From Parafrankia irregularis (GTDB lineage: Bacteria > Actinomycetota > Actinomycetes > Frankiales > Frankiaceae), in NCBI RefSeq assembly GCF_001536285.1, contig NZ_FAOZ01000019.1, positions 62,001 through 126,000 of the forward strand: DNA of 64,000 nt, read 5' to 3'. The notes under the pieces were generated by a model, which did no database searches, was not told where the DNA came from, and saw only the letters and a list, made by a program, of their open reading frames with translations. Of this stretch, positions 51,150 through 60,778 are shown one piece after another. Made by a program: the position numbers and the translations under genes. Position 1 is the stretch's first letter. Each line of letters begins with the position of its first letter.

Positions 51150-52631
51150 ATGGGTCTTCGCCTCTATGACACGCGCACCCGGCGCGTGCGGCCGTTCGTG
51201 CCGCTGCGCCCCGGTCATGTGGGTGTGTACGTATGTGGGCCCACTGTCCAGTCACCGCCGCATGTGGGCCACATCCGCACCGGGCTGGCCTTCGACCTGC
51301 TGCGCCGCTGGCTGACGCAGAGCGGGCTGTCCGTGACCTTCGTCCAGAACGTCACCGACATCGACGACAAGATCATCATCAATGCCGATCGGGCGGGGAC
51401 GACGGTCTGGGAGCTCGCGACCCGTCAGACCAGAGCCTTCGACGAGGCATACCGGGCGGTGGGCGTGCTGCCACCGACGATCTCTCCGCTCGCGACCGGG
51501 CACATCCCGGAGATGCTGGAGATGATCTCCGTGCTGGTGGAGCGCGGGTTCGCCTACCCCGGCGCCGGGTCGGTGTGGTTCCGGGTCGGCGCGTTCGCGG
51601 ACTACGGCGCGCTCTCGCACCAGCGCCCCGCCTCGATGCATCCATCCCCGGAGGCCGAACCGGGCAAGGCCGACCCGCGCGACTTCGCGCTGTGGAAGGC
51701 CGTCAAGCCCGGGGAGCCGTCCTGGTCCTCGCCGTGGGGCCCGGGGCGCCCTGGCTGGCACCTGGAGTGCTCGGCGATGGCGGGCAAGTACCTCGGTGGG
51801 GTCTTCGACATCCACGGTGGCGGGCTGGACCTGGTCTTCCCGCATCACGAGAACGAGCGGGCCCAGACGGTGTGCGCGGCCGGCGGGCCGGCCGGCGGCG
51901 AGATGGCCAACTACTGGATGCACATCGGCCTGCTCACCACCGGCGGGACGAAGATGTCCAAGTCGTTGGGCAACTCCTTCTTCGTGACGGACGCGCTCGC
52001 CACGGTTCGCCCGCAGGTGCTGCGCTATCACCTGCTCTCCGCGCACTACCGCTCGTCGCTGGAGTACAGCCCGCAGACGCTCGACGAGTCCGGCGCGGCG
52101 CACGACCGGGTCGAGACCTTCGTACGCAACGCTCTGGACATCCTGGGCGGGCCGGCGGAGGCCGCGGCGCTGGCAGGCACCGAGGCGGGCCAGGTGGGGT
52201 CAGCGGGCCCAGGCACCGTGGCCGGTGCCGCGGCGGACGGCGACCTCACGCCGGAGCTGGTCTGGTCGGAGTTCGCCGCGGCGATGGACGACGATCTCGC
52301 CGTCGGCCGGGCGCTGGCCGCACTGTTCGGGGCGGTCAGCCGAGGCAACCAGGTGCTCTCCAAGGCCCACAGCCGGGAGCTGGCCGGCTGGGTCGACGTG
52401 ACCCGTCGGATGCTCACCGTCCTGGGCCTGGACCCGGTGGAGCAGTGGCCCACGGCCGGCGCCGAGCTGCGCCCGGCGCTCGACAGCGTCATGGGCATTC
52501 TGCTCGATCTGCGCTCGTCGGCCAGGGCCCGGCGGGACTACACGGAGGCGGACTCCATCCGCTCCCGCCTCGCAGCGTCCGGCGTCGTCATCGAGGACAC
52601 CCCGGAAGGCCAGCGCTGGCACCTCTCCTGA
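51150..52631 (+). CDS. cysS: Cysteinyl-tRNA synthetase
   Basis: 493 residues. Zinc ligand Cys29 (YVCGPTV), the HIGH motif as HVGH (38-41), [23 protein letters not shown] and KMSKS are all present. The C-terminal helical domain contains an Ala/Gly-rich insertion (about 335-365). ATG 51150 lacks a ribosome site, but a TACCCT -10 hexamer (51138-51143) ends 6 nt upstream, as for a leaderless message. It is the Rv3580c counterpart. Confidence 0.96.
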   Translation: MGLRLYDTRTRRVRPFVPLRPGHVGVYVCGPTVQSPPHVGHIRTGLAFDLLRRWLTQSGLSVTFVQNVTDIDDKIIINADRAGTTVWELATRQTRAFDEAYRAVGVLPPTISPLATGHIPEMLEMISVLVERGFAYPGAGSVWFRVGAFADYGALSHQRPASMHPSPEAEPGKADPRDFALWKAVKPGEPSWSSPWGPGRPGWHLECSAMAGKYLGGVFDIHGGGLDLVFPHHENERAQTVCAAGGPAGGEMANYWMHIGLLTTGGTKMSKSLGNSFFVTDALATVRPQVLRYHLLSAHYRSSLEYSPQTLDESGAAHDRVETFVRNALDILGGPAEAAALAGTEAGQVGSAGPGTVAGAAADGDLTPELVWSEFAAAMDDDLAVGRALAALFGAVSRGNQVLSKAHSRELAGWVDVTRRMLTVLGLDPVEQWPTAGAELRPALDSVMGILLDLRSSARARRDYTEADSIRSRLAASGVVIEDTPEGQRWHLS

Positions 52632-52716
52632 GGCAGCAGGCGCTGACCTCACTGGAAGCAACGCAGCTCACGGAGACAACGCAGCTCGCTGAAAACGACG
52701 AAGTGCACTGAAACGA

Positions 52717-52752
52717 CGAACCGGCACCCGGACGGATCCGGGTGCCGGTTCG
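52717..52752. terminator. Bidirectional terminator, cysS / FHA gene
   Basis: A perfect 16-bp stem (arm CGAACCGGCACCCGGA) with loop CGGA between convergent genes. Confidence 0.8.
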
Positions 52753-52795
52753 GTCATACCGGGCACAGATCACTGTGCCCGAACATCCACCGCGC

Positions 52796-54400
52796 TCACT
52801 GCGCCCGAACGGTGATCCTCGTCCACGCGCCCACGTAGACACGGTCGCCGTCGCGCAGCGGAATCGCGCGACCGGGCTCGATCGGGTCAGGCTCGTCGTT
52901 GAGACGCGTCCCGTTCGTCGAACCGGGGTCCCGCACCGCGTAGGTGCCGTCGGGCATCCGCTCCAGGGTTGCGTGCGCGCGGGAGATGCCCGGGTCCTCG
53001 GGTGCGCCCGAGAGGTCGATCTCCGGGTTGATTCCCCGCGACTCGCTGCGCCGGCCGATCAGCATCTGCTGCTCGGTCAGTGGGAAGACCCGCCGCGGGT
53101 AGAACTGGGGGAACGGCACACGGTGGTCATCGCCGCTGTCGTAGTACTCGCGCTCCGCCTCGATGACGGCTTCCCACGCTCCGCTCGGCGGGGCGTCATC
53201 CCAGTCATGACCGCGGCTGCCGGGACGCCGGTCGTCCGCCAGGCGTGGGTCGCCCATCCGGTCGTCGCGGTGCTGCTCGCCGAACCGTGGGTCGGGCATC
53301 CGCGGGTCGGTGCCGTGGCGGCCCTCCGCGCCGCGCCGCGACCCGGCCTGCCGGGACGTGGCACCCGCGTCGTCGAGCGCTGACGGGCCGGCCTGCCCGG
53401 GCAGCTGACCGGTGCTGAAGTCGAGCCCGCAGGTCTCGCAGAAGCGCGCGGCCGGGTCGTTGAGCGAACGGCAGTTCGGGCAGGGCGCGTAGCGGTCCGC
53501 GGCCCGGTTCCGGCCACCTGGGCCGCCCGGAACCGGTGTGGCGCCACCGCCCGGCCCACCCAGCGGATCCGCGTCGTAGCCGCCTCCGGGCCCGCCGAAC
53601 GAGCCGTCGCGGTAGCCTCGTCGGCCGTCGGTGTCCGGTGCCGGCCGAGCCGGGTCACCCGCGCCGTATCCGCCGCCCCGGGCCTCGGGGCCGCCGTAGC
53701 CGCCGCGGCTCTCCTGCGCGCCGTAGCCGCGGTCGTCGCGTCCACGCGCGAACGCGGGCTCGGGCTCACCACGGCCAACCGCGTAGCCGCGCTCCTCGCG
53801 CCCGTAGCCGGGCGGCGTGCGGTCGTCACGGCCGCCGAAACCGCCCTGGTCGTCACGGCCACCGAAGCCGCCCTGGTCGTCACGGCCGCCGAAGCCGGCG
53901 CCGCGGTCGTCGCGCTGGTACGGATCGTGCCGTTCCTCGCGTGACCGCTCGCCGCGGCCGTCGGGCCGAGCGCGGTCGTCGGGCGCGTTCCCGTACCCGT
54001 CACGGGCGTACGGATCCACCGGATAGCCCCGTGCGGACCGTGGCTCCTCGGCGTAGCCCTCGCGGCCGTAACCGCCGTACGGGTCGCCGCCGCGGCCCTG
54101 GCCGCGCGGCGGATCCGCGACACCGGCCGCGTCGCTCGGGGTACGACGGATTCCGAGCGGGTCGTAGCCCGCCTGGGCTCCGCCATTGGCCTGGGGGCCT
54201 GAGGGGTCCCGTTCCGGTGCCCGCCGTGCATACGGATCCGCGGAACGCCCGGCAGGCGCGCCGGCCGGATAGGCGGCCCCGCGGCCACCCTCCTCCTGAC
54301 GGAAACCATAACGATCCTGACCACCCACGATCCGAAGCCCGCACTGATCGCAGTAGTCGGGATCGTGGGACAGGTGCCCCTCCGGGCAGCGTGCGCTCAC
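52796..54400 (-). CDS. Zinc-ribbon FHA-domain protein
   Basis: 534 residues. An N-terminal Cys-rich ribbon (CPEGHLSHDPDYCDQCG), then about 270 residues of Gly/Arg/Asp/Tyr-rich disorder with three near-identical GGRDDQGGF units, and a second zinc ribbon CPNCRSLNDPAARFCETCG. The C-terminal FHA domain follows (MLIGRRSESRGINPEIDLS, GISRAHATLE, DPGSTNGTRLND), which binds phosphothreonine. It is downstream of PP2C and PknG-like kinase genes on the same strand, so it likely reads their phosphorylation mark. GTG start. The disordered part is built from 30-bp DNA repeats (about 53815-53905). Confidence 0.9.
   Translation of the reverse strand: MSARCPEGHLSHDPDYCDQCGLRIVGGQDRYGFRQEEGGRGAAYPAGAPAGRSADPYARRAPERDPSGPQANGGAQAGYDPLGIRRTPSDAAGVADPPRGQGRGGDPYGGYGREGYAEEPRSARGYPVDPYARDGYGNAPDDRARPDGRGERSREERHDPYQRDDRGAGFGGRDDQGGFGGRDDQGGFGGRDDRTPPGYGREERGYAVGRGEPEPAFARGRDDRGYGAQESRGGYGGPEARGGGYGAGDPARPAPDTDGRRGYRDGSFGGPGGGYDADPLGGPGGGATPVPGGPGGRNRAADRYAPCPNCRSLNDPAARFCETCGLDFSTGQLPGQAGPSALDDAGATSRQAGSRRGAEGRHGTDPRMPDPRFGEQHRDDRMGDPRLADDRRPGSRGHDWDDAPPSGAWEAVIEAEREYYDSGDDHRVPFPQFYPRRVFPLTEQQMLIGRRSESRGINPEIDLSGAPEDPGISRAHATLERMPDGTYAVRDPGSTNGTRLNDEPDPIEPGRAIPLRDGDRVYVGAWTRITVRAQ
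53815..53905. repeat. 30-bp coding tandem repeats in the FHA gene
   Basis: Three units of roughly CGTCACGGCCGCCGAA plus CCGCCCTGGT encode the GGRDDQGGF peptide on the minus strand. Confidence 0.75.
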
Positions 54401-54404
54401 CTGA

Positions 54405-54527
54405 TCACCTGTTCACCCGGACAGTCCTGGCCGACATCGACGAGTCGCGGACCATCATCTCGTCCATCTTCTCGACGTATTTCTTCAGACGAACCGTACC
54501 TGTTGTTGGAATGTCGATGTGAACCAC
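54405..54527 (-). CDS. Possible small protein upstream of the FHA gene
   Basis: Up to 40 codons from a GTG to a TGA 4 bp before the FHA start; the product ends KKYVEKMDEMMVRDSSMSAR plus six residues. Composition (Lys, Asp, Met) is unlike the surrounding shadow frames and the DNA is AT-richer. The GTG overlaps the GGAGG ribosome site, so the true start would be further in, possibly at a rare ATC or ATT codon or the internal ATG. Uncertain. Confidence 0.3.
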   Translation of the reverse strand: MVHIDIPTTGTVRLKKYVEKMDEMMVRDSSMSARTVRVNR

Positions 54528-54540
54528 CTCCCGTAGGAGG
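54527..54540 (-). promoter_or_regulatory. Hairpin sequestering a perfect ribosome-binding site
   Basis: On the minus strand CCTCC-TACG-GGAGG: a five-pair stem closed by a UNCG-class tetraloop, with the consensus ribosome site as its 3' arm. It lies between the PP2C and FHA genes, about 127 nt before the FHA start. Confidence 0.5.
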
Positions 54541-54655
54541 CAGCGGGTTGCGTCGTTGCCCCGGGCGAGCGCACGCCGAAACACACGCCCACCTGCTGGT
54601 CTGGCAGCGGTGTCGCTCCGGTCGGTGACCGGCGGCCCCGACGCGGGCAGCATTG

Positions 54656-56215
54656 TCAACCTGTCACCCTGGCCGCGACCACGGTGATGTTGTCGTGGCC
54701 GCCCTGGTCGATCGCGAAGTCGACGAGGTGGCGCGCGACGTCCAGCGCGGCGGCGTCGGGATCGAGATGGTTCACCAGTGAGGCAAGGACGTCCGGGCGG
54801 GACGAGTAGTTCCACAGGCCGTCGCTGCAGACGACCACAGTGGCCGGGGTCTCGATCGGGAAGGCGGCGGTGTGCGGGGTCACGTCCTCGGCATCGCCAC
54901 CCAGCCAGCGCGTCAGGGTGTGCGCGCGCCGGTGGGTCTCCGCCTCCGAGGCGGGGATCAGCCCGGCCCGCGCGGCCTCGGCCGCCCAGGTGTCGTCCGC
55001 GGTGAGCCGCTCACACCAGCGGGGACCCAGGAGGTAGACGCGGCTGTCGCCGACCCACCCGACGGTGACCATCCCCGGGCCGTCCGCCGAGGGCTGGGTG
55101 ATGATCGCGGCGGCGAAGGTGCAGGACGGGGCCATCCGGCCCTCGGCCGCACTGAGCTGGGCGATGGTGGCCTGGGCGGCTTCCACCGCGGTGTGCAGGG
55201 CGGCGTCGGCCTCGTCCGGGCCGAAGCCGCCGGAGATCCGCCGTGGCGCGGTTCGCGGCTCGTCGAACTCGGAGTACTCCTCCAGCACGTCGAGAACCTC
55301 GCTCGCGGCGCTTTTCGACGGTTCCTTGTAGGGGACCGCCTCGCCGGGCCCGTGGGCGCGCACAGCGTCCGCGAGGATGGCTGTGGCGGTGGCCGCCGCG
55401 GCCGCCGAGGCCTCGCCGGAGCCGGGAGTCGTCGAGACGCCGTCGCACACGACGGCGATGAGCGTGCCGTGGACGATCGCGACGCCCATCGCGTCCTCGT
55501 TCGTCGTGTGCCGGACCCCCCGGTCGCAGACGCCGGCCAGCGGCCCCAGATCGATCTCGCGGTGGTCCTCGTCGCCGCCGCTGACCGGTGCTCCGGCGAA
55601 CGCGAAGCCGCACGCCTCGCAGTACCGTGCGTCGGTGTAGTTGGGCGCGGCACACACCGGGCAACGCATGATCTCGTCGTCGCCGGACTCGTCGCTCGGG
55701 GTGCCGTGCTGCGCCAGCAGCATCGTCGCGGCGTCGGAGTCCTCCGGGTAGCCGTCCTCGGTGAATCCGCCGCCGGAGTACCCGGAGCCGGGATAGGCCC
55801 CGGCCGGATACGACGACGACTCATACGCGCGCTCGGAGTATTCGCCGTGGTACTCGCTGTCACGATAGGTGCCGGGTTCCGGGGTGTAGCCGGCGCCCGG
55901 ATACGCATCGCCCGGGTAGCTGTTCTCCGGGTACGAGTTCTCCGGGTAGCCGCCGCCCTCCCCGTAGGAGTTCTCGGAATAGTGCGCGGCCCTGAAACGG
56001 CCGGCTGAGTAGCCTTCCGCGGCCGGATCGTCCGGGTGAAACTCCGCCGAGCCATAGCCCTCGGCGTAACCCGCGGTGGGTGCCTCGTCGACGTGATAGC
56101 CGCTGGCGTGGCCGGCCTCTTCCGGATATCCGTCGCCAGGATGATGGCCGCCCGGACGAGCCGGAGGGTAGCCGTGCCCCGGGTAGCTGTGCCCGCTACG
56201 GGAGTTGAGGTCCAT
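54656..56215 (-). CDS. PP2C-family Ser/Thr phosphatase with zinc ribbon and Tyr-rich N-terminus
   Basis: 519 residues. Residues 1-170 are Tyr/Gly/Pro/Ser/Glu-rich with repeats such as YPENSYPENSYPGDAYPGAG. A zinc ribbon follows (CPVCAAPNYTDARYCEACG), then a PP2C domain with metal-site motifs VRHTTNEDAMGVA, AVVCDGVST, VGWVGDSRVYLL and GGHDNITVVAA. It is a cytosolic protein with no membrane segment, unlike PstP. It sits between the kinase and FHA genes and is the probable eraser of the cassette. ATG 56213-56215. Confidence 0.9.
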   Translation of the reverse strand: MDLNSRSGHSYPGHGYPPARPGGHHPGDGYPEEAGHASGYHVDEAPTAGYAEGYGSAEFHPDDPAAEGYSAGRFRAAHYSENSYGEGGGYPENSYPENSYPGDAYPGAGYTPEPGTYRDSEYHGEYSERAYESSSYPAGAYPGSGYSGGGFTEDGYPEDSDAATMLLAQHGTPSDESGDDEIMRCPVCAAPNYTDARYCEACGFAFAGAPVSGGDEDHREIDLGPLAGVCDRGVRHTTNEDAMGVAIVHGTLIAVVCDGVSTTPGSGEASAAAAATATAILADAVRAHGPGEAVPYKEPSKSAASEVLDVLEEYSEFDEPRTAPRRISGGFGPDEADAALHTAVEAAQATIAQLSAAEGRMAPSCTFAAAIITQPSADGPGMVTVGWVGDSRVYLLGPRWCERLTADDTWAAEAARAGLIPASEAETHRRAHTLTRWLGGDAEDVTPHTAAFPIETPATVVVCSDGLWNYSSRPDVLASLVNHLDPDAAALDVARHLVDFAIDQGGHDNITVVAARVTG

Positions 56216-56435
56216 GGTCAGGCCACCGGCCGCTGCAGCGGCCCGCCAGTGACAGCGAGTCTGGGCGGTGTGCGCGGAGCCGTGTGGCGCGGAGCCATGT
56301 GGTTAGTGCCTCCTGCCCGTCCTGTGGGGACCGGATATATCACGTCGACCTGCTCAAATCCAAGGACGCCGAGATGAATAGTGGCATGATCCGTCAGATG
56401 CGTCGACGCCGATGATCGCGGTGCCCGCCTGGGTG

Positions 56436-57701
56436 TCAACGTCCGGCCGTCCTGCGTGGATTGTGGGGAGTCCTGTCCGCAGTACGCCCGCCATCCGTGT
56501 GCGCTCCGCAAGTGCCGCCACCTCCTGGGCCTTTTGGCTGGTGGGAGGGCTCTTCGGGGCCCTCGGCCAGGCCCGCGGGGCGCGCCGGCGCCCAGCTGGC
56601 GCCGGCACCTGCCGCGACCTCGCCGAGCGCCGAGGCCATGTGCGCGGCACCGGTGAACCGGCTCCCCGGGTCGGCGGCGGTGGCACGAAGGAGGAACCGG
56701 TGCAGCGGTGCGTGCCGAGCCAGCACCTGGTCGACCTCCTGCGTCGGAAGGGTGTATCGATATGTTGACGTTCGGTGCGGAAAATCGAGTGCCGCGGTGG
56801 CCAACAGCCTGCCGAGAGCGTAGAGGTCGGAGCCCACCGACGGGGGGCTCATGGCGAGCTCGGGGGCGTCGAATCCCGCCGTCACGTGGAACGCGCCGAG
56901 GTGGCGGCCTGCCGGGCGCAGCGACTGGAGGTCGACCAGCGTGACCTCCTCGCCGTTCCAGACCACGTTGCCCGGCGCCAGGTCGCAGAAGAGATAGCCA
57001 CGCTCGTGGACGTACCGCAGCGCGGACAGCAGGCGCAGCGCCCCGGCGATCGCAGCCGGCACTGGCAGCGGCGCACTCGTGACGGCTCCGGCCTCCCGCC
57101 GGGAGCGGAGCAGCTGCGACAGCGACGGGCCGGCCACGAACCCCATCACCGCGAAATCCGTGCCGCCGTGGCAGACCTCGCCCAGCATCGGGACGATCGC
57201 CGGATGCCGCAGCGGTGGGTCGGGCGGCAGGCGCCGCGGCACGCGGCAGGCTCCGTGCCGGCCATCCGGGCGTGACCGCGCGCGCCGAAGGCTCTTCAGC
57301 ACCACCTGCCGCCCCGCACGGCGGGTGCCGTCGGTGACGCCGGTGTGGCTGGTTCCCGGTGCGGCGGCGTCACCGGCGCGTTCGCCGGCCTCACCCAGGT
57401 CGACGGCCAGAAACACCCAGCCGGCCGGCCCGGGGCCGCCCGCGGCGAGGCAGTCGACGACGCGGTAGCCGCCGACGACGTCCCCGGACCGCAGCGGCGG
57501 TGAGAAGGAATAAGGCGTCCGGCATCGTGGGCAGAACCCGCTGGTTCGCGACCGCGGGCCGAAGCTCTCCCGGCCGGCGACGCGACCGACGGGGCCGGCG
57601 CACACCGGGCAGCGGGCGCCAGCCGCGCCGCGCACCGGGGCTGGGCCGGGGCCCGCCCAGGAGAAGCCGCCCACCTGCCCTCCAGACACGCGCCCGCCCA
57701 T
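56436..57701 (-). CDS. PknG-like zinc-ribbon protein kinase
   Basis: 421 residues. A rubredoxin-like pair CPVC (31-34) and CPRC (57-60) precedes the kinase fold, as in PknG. Kinase landmarks: VVLK (Lys136), FCDLAPGNVVW (Asp240, Asn245), VDLQ in place of DFG (Asp257), APEL and SDLYALG. No clear alpha-C Glu is visible and the HRD motif is FCD, so activity is likely but diverged. The PknG TPR domain is replaced by a Gly/Pro tail. The ATG at 57699-57701 has a TATCCT -10 element (57709-57714) ending 7 nt upstream; the frame extends to 57791. Confidence 0.85.
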   Translation of the reverse strand: MGGRVSGGQVGGFSWAGPGPAPVRGAAGARCPVCAGPVGRVAGRESFGPRSRTSGFCPRCRTPYSFSPPLRSGDVVGGYRVVDCLAAGGPGPAGWVFLAVDLGEAGERAGDAAAPGTSHTGVTDGTRRAGRQVVLKSLRRARSRPDGRHGACRVPRRLPPDPPLRHPAIVPMLGEVCHGGTDFAVMGFVAGPSLSQLLRSRREAGAVTSAPLPVPAAIAGALRLLSALRYVHERGYLFCDLAPGNVVWNGEEVTLVDLQSLRPAGRHLGAFHVTAGFDAPELAMSPPSVGSDLYALGRLLATAALDFPHRTSTYRYTLPTQEVDQVLARHAPLHRFLLRATAADPGSRFTGAAHMASALGEVAAGAGASWAPARPAGLAEGPEEPSHQPKGPGGGGTCGAHTDGGRTADRTPHNPRRTAGR

Positions 57702-58094
57702 CCCACTGAGGATAGGTAGCAAGTCGCGGATTCGCGGAGCCTCTCGGTGAACTCGTGGGGTCCACCTGTGCATCGAGCGGTCCGGGACCACTCGATCGGG
57801 CCGGCCGTACCGCGCAACCGGTGTCGCCGGCGTCCGACAGCCGTCCGATAGCTGTCAGACAGTCAACGTCTTTCCCGACGTCCATGTCGATTTCGGCGCG
57901 CGCATCGCCGTGGGCAGTGCTGGTCGATGTGGGCATTGGTGATGGTGTCCGCCGCGTGGCGTGACACGGCCGGATACCGTTGGGGTACGGCTGTGTCGCG
58001 GCTGGCAGCAGGCAGCGCCCGGCACGGTCAGTTGATCAGTTGGCTCGCGGGGCGGGTCGACGGCCCGAACACGCGAGTTACGAGGTGGTCTGTG

Positions 58095-59183
58095 ATGGCC
58101 GGTGGCCAGAGCCGGGGTGGCGGCGGAGTCGCCCGTGGCGGGCAGGGAGGCCGGGCCGCGAAGTCGGGTTCCCACCGCAAGGGTGCGGCGATCGGTAGCG
58201 GCGGGCAGCGCCGCAAAGGGCTGCAGGGCAAGGGCGCGACACCACCGGCCGAGCAGCGGACCGGTCATCCGGCGCAGCGCCGTGCCGCCGCCGCGGCTGC
58301 TGCGGCCGCCCGGGGCGGAGCAAGGCGTCCGAGTGCGCAGGGCCAGGCGGGGTCGTCGGCCGGCTCCGGCTCCGGCGCCGCCGCCGGCGGGAGCGGCGGC
58401 ACCGGCGCCCACGGCGCGCGGCGCGGCGAGACCGACGAGTTCGTGGTCGGCCGCAACGCGGTGGTCGAGGCGCTGCGGGCAGGGGTGCCGGCGAGCTCCC
58501 TGCTGATCGCCGGCGGCCTCGAGTTCGACGAGCGGGTCGCCGACGCCCGCCGCCTCGCCGGCCGTGCCGGTCTCACCGTGGTCGACGTCGGGCGGGTCGA
58601 GCTCGACCGGCTCTGCCCGAACGCACCGCACCAGGGGCTCGCGCTCTCCGTCCCGCCTTTCGAGTACGCCCACCCGGATGACGTGCTTGCCGCCACCCAG
58701 TCCGCGGCGCCCGGCCTGGTCGTCGCGCTCGACGGCGTCACCGACCCGCGCAACCTCGGTGCCGTCGTCCGTTCGGCGGCGGCGTTCGGCGCGAACGGTG
58801 TCGTCGTTCCCGAGCGGCGCGCGGCGGGTATGACCGCGGCGGCGTGGAAGACGTCCGCGGGTGCGGCGGCGAGGCTGCCCGTCGCCCGAGCGGTGAACCT
58901 GACCCGTACCCTGCGGTCGTTCGCCGAGTCCGGCCTGTTCATCGTCGGCCTGGCGGCGGACGGGGAGGTCGACATCGACGATCTCCAGGTTGCCGCGGAT
59001 CCGCTGGTTCTTGTGGTCGGTTCGGAGGGGCGCGGCCTCTCGCGGCTCGTCGGCGAGTGCTGCGACCTGAAGGTCCGGATCCCGATGGCCGGAGCTATGG
59101 AGTCGTTGAACGCCGGGGTCGCCACGGGCATCGCGCTCGCTGAGATCGCGCGCCGTCGTCGCCTGGCGGCGCCCGCCCCCTGA
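58095..59183 (+). CDS. rlmB: 23S rRNA (guanosine-2'-O-)-methyltransferase RlmB
   Basis: 362 residues. The first ~115 are Gly/Arg/Lys/Ala-rich and disordered. A substrate-binding L30e-like domain ([14 protein letters not shown]) and the SpoU knot domain follow, with [36 protein letters not shown] and [20 protein letters not shown]. It methylates G2251 of 23S rRNA (E. coli numbering). ATG 58095 follows GAGGTGG; the frame upstream to 57927 is not conserved in character. Rv3579c counterpart; in M. tuberculosis it lies directly beside cysS, whereas here the phospho-signalling cassette is inserted. Confidence 0.93.
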   Translation: MAGGQSRGGGGVARGGQGGRAAKSGSHRKGAAIGSGGQRRKGLQGKGATPPAEQRTGHPAQRRAAAAAAAAARGGARRPSAQGQAGSSAGSGSGAAAGGSGGTGAHGARRGETDEFVVGRNAVVEALRAGVPASSLLIAGGLEFDERVADARRLAGRAGLTVVDVGRVELDRLCPNAPHQGLALSVPPFEYAHPDDVLAATQSAAPGLVVALDGVTDPRNLGAVVRSAAAFGANGVVVPERRAAGMTAAAWKTSAGAAARLPVARAVNLTRTLRSFAESGLFIVGLAADGEVDIDDLQVAADPLVLVVGSEGRGLSRLVGECCDLKVRIPMAGAMESLNAGVATGIALAEIARRRRLAAPAP

Positions 59184-59377
59184 ACCGGTCCCGCCGCGTT
59201 GCCCACGGTGGCCCGCGGTGGCCGGCTGCCCGCAGCAGCCCGCCGCGGTCGGCCCCGCCGTGCGCTGCACCGGCGCGGGGCCCGCTGTGCCGTCGTGGGC
59301 TGCGGGCTGCGGGCTGGCGGCGCACCATCGGAAGGGAACGCCGATGCGCGAGCGCTGCCGGCCGGGAGGTGTACGCC

Positions 59378-60778
59378 GTGAACGATGTTGTGACCGGCGG
59401 GGGGTGGGAGGTGCCAGTGGGCTCCGGACCGCCCGGGAAGGCTGACGACCGCGCATCCGGTGGGCACCCGGGTCCGGAAGGCCCGCAGACGCGGGATCAC
59501 AACGACGAGATGAGGCGCGTCCTCGACCTCGCGCGTCGTCATCTGCGGACCGATGTCGCCTGGCTGGCCAGGTTCAGCGGCGACCACCAGGTCATCGATC
59601 TCGTCGCGGGCGACGGTGACCTGGTCGAGAGCCTGGTCGGGTACCGGGTCGACAAGGAGCAGACCTACTGCGCCCGAGTGCTGGACGGCCGTCTTCCCGC
59701 GGTGGTGCCCGACGCTCGAGCGGACAGCCGCACGGCCAACCTGCCGGTCACGCGTGATCTGGGCATCGGGTCCTATGTCGGCACACCTGTCCACCTGGAC
59801 AACGGCGAGCTCTACGGCATGCTGTGCGCGCTGGGCACCGAGCCGGACCCGAACCTGGGCGAGCGGGACGTCCGTTTCCTGAGCCTGCTGGCCGACGTCC
59901 TCACCGACACGGTTTCCGCGATCCACCGCGGCCACGCCGATGACGATCATGTCCGGTCCGTGATCGGGGAGATCATCGATTCCGGTGGGCCGACGATGGT
60001 CTTCCAGGCGATGTTCGACCTGCCGACGCATGGGATCGTCGGTGCGGAGGCGCTGGCGCGCTTCCCCCGGTTCCCATCGCCTGACGGCCTGCGGACCGCG
60101 CCGGGAAGTGGGTCCAGCGGCGATCCCGGTGGGCGGCGCGACGACGGCGTCCTGTCGCCGGCCCATTGGTTCGAGCAGGCGACGTCGGTCGGCCTGGGCA
60201 TCGATCTGGAGCTGGCGGCGATCCGTGCGGCCCTGGCGGAGCTGCCGCGCTTCCCACGCGGTCTGGCGCTCTCGGTGAACGCGTCGCCCGCGACCATCGC
60301 GTCCGGGCGGCTCATCGAGCTGATCGACGGCCCCAGCGCCGACCAGGTGGTCGTCGAGATCGCCGAGCGCGAGGGCAACCACGAGCTGCCGACGACGCTC
60401 GACCGCCTGCTGGAGCTGCGTGACCTCGGGACCCGGATCGCGGTGGACAACGTGGGCGTCGCCTATGCGAGCCTGCGGAGAATGGTGCAGTTCCTGCCGG
60501 ACGTCGTGAAGATGGACCGCTGGCTTTCGATGAATGTCGGTTCCGACGCGGCCCGCCGGGCGCTGGTCGAGGCGCTTGTCCACTTCAGCCGGCAGATCGG
60601 TGCGACGCTGGTCGCCGAGGGTATCGAGACCGCGGACGAGCTGCGGGTGCTGTCCGCCGCCGGTGTGGACCAGGGGCAGGGCGAGTTCCTCAGCCCACCT
60701 GGACCGCTGCCACTTCCCGCCCATGGCCGCTGCGTGGCCGTGAAACACAGCCGACTGGCCGCCACGGCGATGACCTGA
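59378..60778 (+). CDS. GAF-EAL domain protein
   Basis: 466 residues. An N-terminal GAF sensor (about 45-190, VAWLARFSGDHQVIDLVAGDG; GSYVGTPVHLDNGELYGMLCAL) and a C-terminal EAL domain are present. EAL landmarks: GAEALARF, LSVNASP, VEIAERE, KMDR and VAEGIET, GQGEFLSPP. The usual DDFGxGxSSL is DNVGVAYASL, so one metal-binding Asp is Asn and c-di-GMP hydrolysis is doubtful; it may be a c-di-GMP receptor. GTG 59378 has GGAGG 8 nt upstream. Confidence 0.88.
   Translation: MNDVVTGGGWEVPVGSGPPGKADDRASGGHPGPEGPQTRDHNDEMRRVLDLARRHLRTDVAWLARFSGDHQVIDLVAGDGDLVESLVGYRVDKEQTYCARVLDGRLPAVVPDARADSRTANLPVTRDLGIGSYVGTPVHLDNGELYGMLCALGTEPDPNLGERDVRFLSLLADVLTDTVSAIHRGHADDDHVRSVIGEIIDSGGPTMVFQAMFDLPTHGIVGAEALARFPRFPSPDGLRTAPGSGSSGDPGGRRDDGVLSPAHWFEQATSVGLGIDLELAAIRAALAELPRFPRGLALSVNASPATIASGRLIELIDGPSADQVVVEIAEREGNHELPTTLDRLLELRDLGTRIAVDNVGVAYASLRRMVQFLPDVVKMDRWLSMNVGSDAARRALVEALVHFSRQIGATLVAEGIETADELRVLSAAGVDQGQGEFLSPPGPLPLPAHGRCVAVKHSRLAATAMT

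Noticed and set aside
58265-60748. 827-codon minus-strand frame, and 57855-59456 on the same strand
   Set aside because: Antisense to rlmB and the GAF-EAL gene; no recognisable domain.
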